Source of the DNA: Ochotona curzoniae
Taxonomy: Eukaryota; Chordata; Mammalia; Lagomorpha; Ochotonidae
DNA length: 64,000 nucleotides
Direction of reading: 5' to 3'
Assembly: GCF_017591425.1 (NCBI RefSeq)
Contig: NW_024467119.1
Location: 79,414,894-79,478,893, forward strand
Numbering within the stretch: the first letter of the stretch is position 1; the number at the start of each line of letters is the position of its first letter. The notes beneath the pieces are model-generated. The model saw only the letters and a list, made by a program, of their open reading frames with translations. It was not told the DNA's origin and did not search any database. The position numbers were made by a program, and so were the translations under genes. Below are positions 56,931 through 64,000 of the stretch, piece after piece.

Positions 56931-59799
56931 CCCCACCCCACCCCATCCCATCCCTAATTTATTTCTCATATGATCAGACCTTCTGGCCAAGTGGAATATA
57001 GTGTTGGGTCATGGCCAAGGTTGTCCTAAGAGCCAAAATTTGCAAGGTGGGACTAGTTCACTTTCAGCTCTTTAGGCAGTCCCAGTTGGTACAGGGACAA
57101 GAGTGACAGGAGAGAGAAGCCAGGGCCCAGGGAGGGTGACTGCTCTGCCACTCTTCCTGCCCAGCCTTCATGCTCTGAGGCAGTTCATGAGCAGCCCGTT
57201 TCCACACCAAATCCTGAGAGGAAGGATATTTGCTGATGGCACTGATTTTATCAAGCATCTACTGTGTGTCAAGCATTTCATGTAATTTGTTCCACTGAGC
57301 CCCAAGAATCCAGTTTGAGTCCTATCTTTAACGAACAGGTGAAACACAAGAGCCCTGGGGACAGGTCATAAAGGCAGGCTGCATGCTGAACTTCCGACTC
57401 TGAAACCAGCAGCCCTCTCTCGGTTCTGTGATGCTCTCTGTGTTTGCCCATCTGTAGACGAAGATGACACTCTCAGAGTGGACAAGGGGAAGGACGAGGC
57501 ATCCTGAGCAAGTGAGAGTCCTGTGTGTGAGTGTTACAGATTGGCATTGAGCTTCGGGCTGCCAGTTGGCTCCCGGCCTCTCACAGCGGTTCTCACTGCA
57601 CAGCACGAAGCCCGGCCATCGCTCTCCCTACAGCTGGATGTATGTTCTGTGATGCGGTCGTCATTGATCGTCTGTGGACCAGAACTCTTTCGATCTACCT
57701 ACACCTAATGCACAGCACTGTATCCCAGTCTAGTTCATGACTGGCTTGCCACCTGCTTAAGAGCCAGAGCTCCTTTCAATTGTATGACTGCTTGTCCAAG
57801 TGTTGAGAAGGCACTTGGTGGTTTAAGCTTTCCTAAGTGTTCTCCTCTGAGATAAGCATGAAATTTTAAATTTCAGGCTTATTCTGTTCAACCTCCATCT
57901 CCCAGATGCGAGAGCCCCCCACCCCCACCCGATGTCATCCTTTCTGGTCTGGCCCAACAGATTCTCTGGGCCAAATGCTGTCCTTCTAGTCCTCTTCAAT
58001 GTGTCCCTTTGTGCCAAGAATATCCCAGGACAGGCTTTCTACTGTGGTCTCAGAGGAGCCTCTGGTTAATAAGATGCTTGCGTCAAGTGCAGTGACTCGC
58101 TGAGGGCCAGCTGGGTGTGTGATTACAAAGGTCCTCTCTGCCCCTCCCTCAGCCACCCCTCTTCATTCCTTGGAAATCATCAGGAGATCCCTGGCGGGGA
58201 CCGTTCTCCTCCTGGAAAGTTGGGGTCATTTGCCCAGAGAGGATGGGATAGAGGGGAAGGCCACACACACTGAGGCACTTGTGACGGCAGATCTGTTTAT
58301 AACCCAGTGACGCCACAGGTCAGTCTTGGCAAGTGATGTGGGCTCCATGCCCCAGACCCAGGGACACCTGCAGAGCAGTTCTGGGGGAAGGTTTGAAGGG
58401 TGGAGCTGGTCCTTTTGGTATTAGGAGTGTGTGGGGGCGAGGAGGGGTTCCCCCAAGTTCTTATTTGCGTCCCAGTAAGGTGCTATGGCTTGAACTGTGC
58501 CCGCTATCTCTCCACACCCCAGTTTCTGCTCCAATTGCTATGTTGAGAAACCCTCACACTCCAGGAATCTTGGAATGTGTGACATTTTTTGAAATGGGGT
58601 CCTGGCAGGTGTGATGAGTCACCCTAGGACAAGGTGCAACTAGGACTGGCAGTCCCGATTGGATAGGGCTGATTATTATTATTGTTATTAAGAGGGGAAA
58701 GATCAACTCAGTCACACACAGGGAAGTAGTGCAGCTTGTCTAAGCCACAGGACACCGTGGTCAGCAGTGCAGGAGGAGGGTGGCGGTGGGGACAGAGTGA
58801 CCACAGCCCCTGCCATCATCCCAACCTCAGACCTACAGGTTCCAAGTGTTGAGTGCTAAGCTGACCTCTGCCATGGCCACTGACACACTCCACCTGGGCT
58901 CCCCTGATACAGCTGGCCCCAGCCTCCAGACAGGAGCCCTGGCCAAGCTGTCTGTAGGAAGTGGCATGTGGAGGGGGTGGCATGGAAAATAGTGCTGGGA
59001 GCTGAAAATAACACCTACAGCCAGGAGGGTCACTTCCTAATTCCTCCCTCAGGGTGGATCTGGCAGATAAGTGGGAGGAGCAGGAGATGAGGCCATGGGG
59101 GTGAGGGACAACCATTGTTAGCACTGTTGGCCCCGCCTCCAAAAGCACCCAGCTCTACAGCCCCTGTAGGGAATGGGGCCGATTTATGGCAGTGCATTTC
59201 AGGAGCTGGACAAGAGAGGCAGGGCCTGCAGGCAGGGCTTGGCAGCCCCTACATCTGAGAGAGAGACAGGTACAGGGGCCTCAGGTTTGCCCTGATGCTC
59301 CCGCAATCCTCATGCAAGGTTGCACGGCAGCAGAGGAGGAGCCAGAGGCTCCACAGCTGGGGATTGGTAGGTGCGAGTGAAACAGGGCTGCCGAGGAGAA
59401 GTAGGGCTTCTGGGGTCCAGGGAAGGGTCACAGGCGTTTGGGGACTTAGGGACTTGGAGACAGGACAGTTTTGCATGACGAATGACATGGCAATACAGGG
59501 TCCCAGTGACCAAGAGTGCAGCTAGGGCCCCAGTGAGCAGTGGACTTGATGGCACCGTGATCACTGCACCAGCCAGTGCCAGAGGCTGCCAGTGAGAGAA
59601 GACAGATGATCCAGGTCCCCCCTCACACCTGCCGGAGTAGCCGCACTTCCCATTCTGGCATTACCCCATGGTGTTACCTGAATACCCAAAAGAGAGTGCA
59701 GGTGCAGGGTGCTGGGTGACCCTCACCGGCCTGCTGCTCAAACAGACCAGATGAAAAGGTCTGATTCAAACCTTTCTAAGAAATATCCAGACAATTTTT
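56931..59799. other. Intergenic, nothing recognised
   Basis: Nearly 2.9 kb without SINE or L1, the longest repeat-free stretch of the downstream half. It begins with a C-rich simple segment near 56925-56953. No exon supported. A conserved non-coding element is possible but cannot be judged from one sequence. Confidence 0.45.
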
Positions 59800-60095
59800 T
59801 TCCAAACAAAGATTTATTTTTATATTTGGAGGATGGATTTACAGGGAGTGAAGGAGAGACTAAAATATTTTCCATAGGCTGGTTCACTTCCCAACTGGCT
59901 GCATCAGAGCTGAGCTGATCCAAAGCCAGGAACCAGCAGTCTCCCATGAGAGTGCAGGGGCCCAAGGATTTAGAGCATCTTTCATTGCTTACCCAGGCCA
60001 TAACCAGGCTGCTGTGGGAAATGGAGTGGCTAGGACTCGAACTGGAGCCCATATGGGATGCTGTGTTCTCAGGCTGAGATGTTGGCCTCAGCCCA
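59800..60095 (-). mobile_element. Old tRNA-derived SINE, antisense
   Basis: 'aaagatttatttttatattt' tail, 'gcatcagagctgagctgatc', 'gctgagatgttggcctcag' head. Confidence 0.75.
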
Positions 60096-60231
60096 TGTGG
60101 TTTTCAAAGTGGGTTTACCAGCTGTGAGCCAAGTTTTATCAGAAAAACTTTGAGAGTGTCTGACAGAATGGAGCACATCTCTACCCTGCTTGCCCCCAGG
60201 TATCCACCAAGAGGAAGGAGAGTACAGGTCC

Positions 60232-60383
60232 TTAACAAACCTTAGCCCAAAACATGTAGAAGAACTTCACTCACAACAACCAAACTTGGGTATAGCTCAA
60301 AATCCCCACCAACAGGAGAATGGAGTGATCCACTGAATATGGTTGGATAAGGGAATACTGCTTGATAATGAAAAGGAATCCAG
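60232..60383 (+). mobile_element. Old L1 fragment (ORF2 3' end), 5' part, host of the next insertion
   Basis: Contains 'ccccaccaacaggagaatgg' and 'gggaatactgcttgataatg' then 'aaaaggaatcc', the diverged form of the L1 ORF2 3'-end sequence. It resumes at 61432 ('tactgctggtggctggtagg'). Confidence 0.7.
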
Positions 60384-61418
60384 GAAGAAGCCGATACCCT
60401 GCCTTGCAGGATCCAAGGTCATCAGAACGACAACCAGGAGCACTGAGCGGTCCACAGAAACAAAACAGTAAACTTCCTTCGGGACTAGGGAGAGGAGCTT
60501 TCTCTGGTTCTTGCCTGGTTCTGACTTTGGGTCCCCACTCTGTCTCATAATGACCATCAGGATCGCTCCAGAAACCCCTCAAAACAAACTAACAAATAAA
60601 CAAATAAACAACAACAACAAAAAACCTAGAATAGATGGAGAACAGCAAGGAAAGCTTAGAAACAGGAAATGGGCACTGGGGATGCACTTATAACTCACTG
60701 GGTGGGACACAGAGATTAGTTGCTCCTCACTAGGGTATTGAAGATTTCTCTGCACATCCCTCCTAAGACTTTCACCTAAACTGTTGACATATGTCTTGTT
60801 AGATTATAGAGTTAGACTACCTGAAAAACAGCCAGGTTCTGCAAAATCATGCTTCAATGCTATGAACTGCAAATACTAAAATTAAAATAGACATGAGACA
60901 GCTGAATAGTAATCTATAGCCATTTTAAGGTGTATAGAACCCAGCTGTACATAAACTAATAATTGTAATGTCAATGTAGAAGTCATAGGATGTGGTTCAG
61001 AACTTGCACTCTTTTTTTGTTTTGTTTTGTTTTTTTCTCTCTCTCTTTGAACATGCTGGTTACACAATATCATGTCAACTAATTCCAGTACGTTATAAAT
61101 TGTTACTGATGTAATGTCGGGGCTTTCAATTGATTGGGATGATACTCTTCCGGCTGTACCTTCAGACCAGAGACTGTCTCCCCATGAAACCGTTGAACTT
61201 ATCTGCACAATAAGATGCTGGACTCTATGCTTTGTAGATGCTTGCAAGGAAAAAATCTCAACTGAATTTGACCTGTGGTAATGCAAAAAGATGGAAGAAT
61301 CCACCATGGGGGGGGGAGGGGGTTTTGGGGAGGGGAAGGGGGAATCCCAGTGCCTGTAAAACTGTGTCACATGATGCAATGTAATCAATAAAAAAAATAA
61401 AACAAACAAACAAACAAA
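60384..61418 (+). mobile_element. 5'-truncated L1 3' UTR insertion
   Basis: Flanked by aaaaggaatccag at 60371-60383 and 61419-61431. No ORF2 coding is left; this is 3' UTR with a G-rich polypurine tract (61308-61342), AATAAA at 61387-61392 and an A-rich tail with (CAAA)n. The 3' end differs from that of the elements at 46055 and 54945, so a separate L1 lineage was also active. Confidence 0.85.
61308..61342 (+). repeat. G-rich polypurine tract in L1 3' UTR
   Basis: Nine Gs, then runs of 5, 4, 4 and 5 Gs broken by A or T4. It has G-quadruplex potential. G-rich tracts are a conserved trait of mammalian L1 3' UTRs. Confidence 0.85.
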
Positions 61419-61431
61419 AAAAGGAATCCAG

Positions 61432-61486
61432 TACTGCTGGTGGCTGGTAGGGGACAAAGGGAGTAATGACCATGTGACCAATTAAA
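61432..61486 (+). mobile_element. Old L1 fragment, 3' part
   Basis: Continuation of the fragment interrupted at 60383: 'tactgctggtggctggtagg' and 'acaaagggagtaatgac' resemble the start of an L1 3' UTR. Confidence 0.55.
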
Positions 61487-61809
61487 AATTTATTTTAGTT
61501 TTATTAGAAAGGCAGATTTACAGAGAGAAAGAGAGACAGAGAGAGAAAGGTCTTCCATCCACTGTCTCACTCCCCAAATGGTCACAATGCCAGCACTGAG
61601 CTGATCCAAAGGCAGGAACCAGGAGCTTCTTCTGAATCTCCCATCTGGGTACAGGAGCCCAAGCACTTGAGCCATCCTCCACTGCTTTCCCAAGCCAAAG
61701 CAAGAAGCTGGATGGGAAGTGGAGCAGCCGGGACTTGAACTGGCACCCATATGGGATGACAGCTCTTGAAGGAAGAGAATTAGCCAGTTGAGCTGTTGTG
61801 CCAACCCCT
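61487..61809 (-). mobile_element. CSINE, antisense
   Basis: 'tttattttagttttattaga' tail, 'aggtcttccatccactgtct', 'acttgaactggcacccatat', 'gagctgttgtgccaacccc' head. Confidence 0.82.
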
Positions 61810-63726
61810 ACATGAACCATTTCAATGAAGCTTAGTACCAGACAAATCTCAAGGGAGGGAGATCAGAACAGTGACTGTCTGAGTGGAAGAGGGCTTGGTG
61901 GGCGAAGGGCAGGAGACATGTCTGTGTGCTACTCATAGCACAGAGCATGTCCCTCTCAGTCAGCATCTGGAAGGACTAGCATGTGCTGGGGAACTGTCCC
62001 GATCGCTTCTTACGTGTCTGGTCCAGGCTCTGCCCTAAAGACAAGGGGAAGCCCAATGGGTGCCCCATGCCTCAGTTTCCACAGTCGCACAGCCAGACTC
62101 TAGCACAGCCCTGCATTATAGGAGCTTTTCTCAATCAAGAAAAGTCGGATACACACCTTAAGCAAGGTTGGCCATCTGACAGTGGGGAGTGAATCAGCGG
62201 ATGGAAGATGTCAAGCTCTCTGTAACTCTGCCTTGCAGAGTCAATTGATCTCTTCAAAAAGTAACCCCTTTTCTTTGGACTTTTTGTGACCATTAAACAC
62301 TGTGGAAAATTGTCCTGAGCCCACAGGTAAGACACGAACAAGAGGCAGACAGCATTGGGCTCCTGGGCTGAACCATGCTGACCTCTGGGGCCGGTTCAGG
62401 CCTGTTGGCCACCTCTCCCGAATAGCTCACATAGCTAGAAGTTGACAGTAAGGTGTGGGTTACCTGCCCCCTGTGTCCCACCTGCAAGGGTCAGTTCGGG
62501 GGGAGTTTTGAATTCCAGAACTCTGGAGGCTACCAGGACCCAGCGGTGCCCAGTCTGCTTCTGGGCGGGGGGGAGGTGGGTGACAGGCAGTGTAGACAGA
62601 CTCTCCCCATGGAGTCAGATCCGACTCTCCTGCCAGCCACAGTAATTAGCCAGCACACAACCTTCTTCATCTCCGCCATGCTCTGGAATCAACAGTAGCA
62701 GTATGTGTGAGCTCCGGATGGCCTGGGTTTCCAGTCGCAGCTCTGATCCCTGGTCATGATCAGGCATTTTATCTTCTCTGTGCCACCTTCCTGCAGCTGT
62801 GCCCATGCAGGGGTGAGCCAGATCAGCACCTGGAAGGGAAGGACTGCAGGTGTGCCCTTGCATGGTAGCTCCCGTTGTGCCTGTTCTCTGCTCTCCTGGT
62901 TCTCACCAAGGTCCTGGACTTCCGTATCTATGGAAGTGCCCAGCTCTGGTGGGGACGGGGAATGCAAAGTCCTTCAGTGCATTCCAGCTCACAGCTGTTG
63001 CTGTTAATGATTGCTGCCTACCGAACATCTCCAGACATAGTGGTGGCAGCAGCCAGCATGTAGCTACCAAAAATTCTGCAGCTGCAGCAGGGTTCAGTGC
63101 AAATGGCTAAGCCCTATGTCACACACGTCTTGGCTGGGGTGGTTCCTGGGCACTGGAGGACACAGGATAGCTCAGTGGGATGGCTGGAATAGCAGGGGGA
63201 CTGGTGGGGTGGAACCCACTCCTTATCAGCTGCCCTCCCCTCACGGGTCTCCCCTTCCCCCTTGCAGGGCAGTCAGATTTGTTCACGGAGCAGCTGCCCA
63301 CAGCACTGACCCGAGAGTCACAAGGCACCAACCCCCTTCCACATGCGATTGCCAAAGCAAGTGACAAGAGCCACCAGGTGGAAGGGATGTCAGGCTAGTG
63401 TCCACCTCTCGAGATGGGGAGAGTGTGCAGGAATCGGGGTCACCATGGGCAAGGCAACAAAGGTGTGAGGACGGGCACTCTGCATGCTGCTCCAGACAGC
63501 ATCTGAGCCAAGTTCCAGGGACATTCAAGAAGTGTGAGCTCTCCACTGCCTGCCACATGCCCTCTTGCCTTTGAGATGCATTTTCTTTTCAAAGAGCCCT
63601 GCCCAACTGGAAAAGCAAAACCCAACTGGAGTTGTATTCATGACAGTTTCACTCGGCCCACCATGGAATGCTGGCGATGTTTGTGCACATGGCTTACCAG
63701 TTGTAGACATGCCATCTGTTTTTGTT
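61810..63726. other. Intergenic, nothing recognised besides a SINE scrap
   Basis: Unique sequence with a short SINE 3' fragment at 62180-62262. Open frames in 62.4-63.4 kb overlap in all frames and show no domain. Confidence 0.5.
62180..62262 (+). mobile_element. SINE 3'-end fragment, sense
   Basis: 'ggggagtgaatcagcggatg' and 'ctctctgtaactctgccttg' match the 3' part of the lagomorph SINE. The rest is absent. Confidence 0.65.
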
Positions 63727-64000
63727 TTTAAGATTTGTTTATTTTTATTGGGAAGGCAGATATACAGAGAAAAGGAGAGAAATAGAAAAAGATCTTTTGT
63801 CCGATGATTCACTCCCCAAGTAGCCGCAACGGCCCAAGCTGAGCCAATCTGAAGCCAGGAACCAGGAGCTTTCTCTGGGTCTCCCAAGCAGGTGCAGGGT
63901 CCCAAGGCATTGGGCCGCCCTCTTCTGCTTTCCCAGACCACAGGATGGGAAGTGGGGATGCCAGGATTAGAACTGGTGCCCATATGGGATCCAGGCATGT
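63727..64000 (-). mobile_element. CSINE, antisense, cut by window end
   Basis: 'ttaagatttgtttattttta' tail, 'gatcttttgtccgatgattc', 'gagccaatctgaagccagga', then 'gcccatatgggatccaggca' at the edge. Little diverged. The head lies beyond the window. Confidence 0.88.

Noticed and set aside
56931..64000. Upstream exon of TRIM2, the next gene in human
   Set aside because: No sequence recognisable as a TRIM2 exon and no CpG-rich promoter found. It probably lies beyond the window.

Overview
This is a mammalian nuclear genome window, almost certainly from a lagomorph and probably a pika (Ochotona). The basis is the dominant interspersed repeat: a tRNA-derived SINE with a pol III box B (GGTTCTAATCC at about 9960-9970), the recurring block 'tcggatcggc', the 'gtgaatcatcgga' stretch and a T/C-rich tail. 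I recognise this as the lagomorph C-repeat (CSINE) in its pika-like form. About 33 copies, young and old, occur in 64 kb. The assignment to pika rather than rabbit is inference.

Positions 1-31.9 kb hold one protein-coding gene on the plus strand, FHDC1 (FH2 domain containing 1, also INF1), a microtubule-associated formin. Eleven coding exons (2346-2834 to 29575-31584) join in frame through ten canonical GT-AG introns into 3384 nt, or 1127 residues. They encode an FH1 polyproline segment, a full FH2 actin-assembly domain and a long Ser/Pro/basic tail carried by the last exon. A non-coding stretch with two short upstream ORFs precedes the start codon. A polyadenylation signal lies about 335 bp after the stop. 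The promoter and first exon are not visible and presumably lie upstream of the window. The introns carry SINEs, simple repeats and three small palindromic MITE-like repeats.

Positions 32-64 kb are intergenic; no exon of a second gene could be supported. In human the next gene is TRIM2. The region has many SINEs, a TG-rich minisatellite at 39.2-39.7 kb and three L1-type retroposons that still have target-site duplications. The most striking is a 5286-bp minus-strand element (46055-51340). It is inserted in an old SINE and flanked by a 15-bp duplication. It has a poly(A) tail, a body of diverged ~75-80-bp repeats and, at its 5' end, about 9.5 nearly identical 263-bp monomers, but no trace of L1 ORF1 or ORF2. 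It looks like a non-autonomous, SVA-like composite built from an L1-type promoter array and an L1-type 3' UTR. A 5'-truncated relative of its 3' half lies at 54945-56323. An L1 3' UTR of a different lineage at 60384-61418 sits inside an older L1 fragment.

There is no bacterial, CRISPR, rRNA or free tRNA content.
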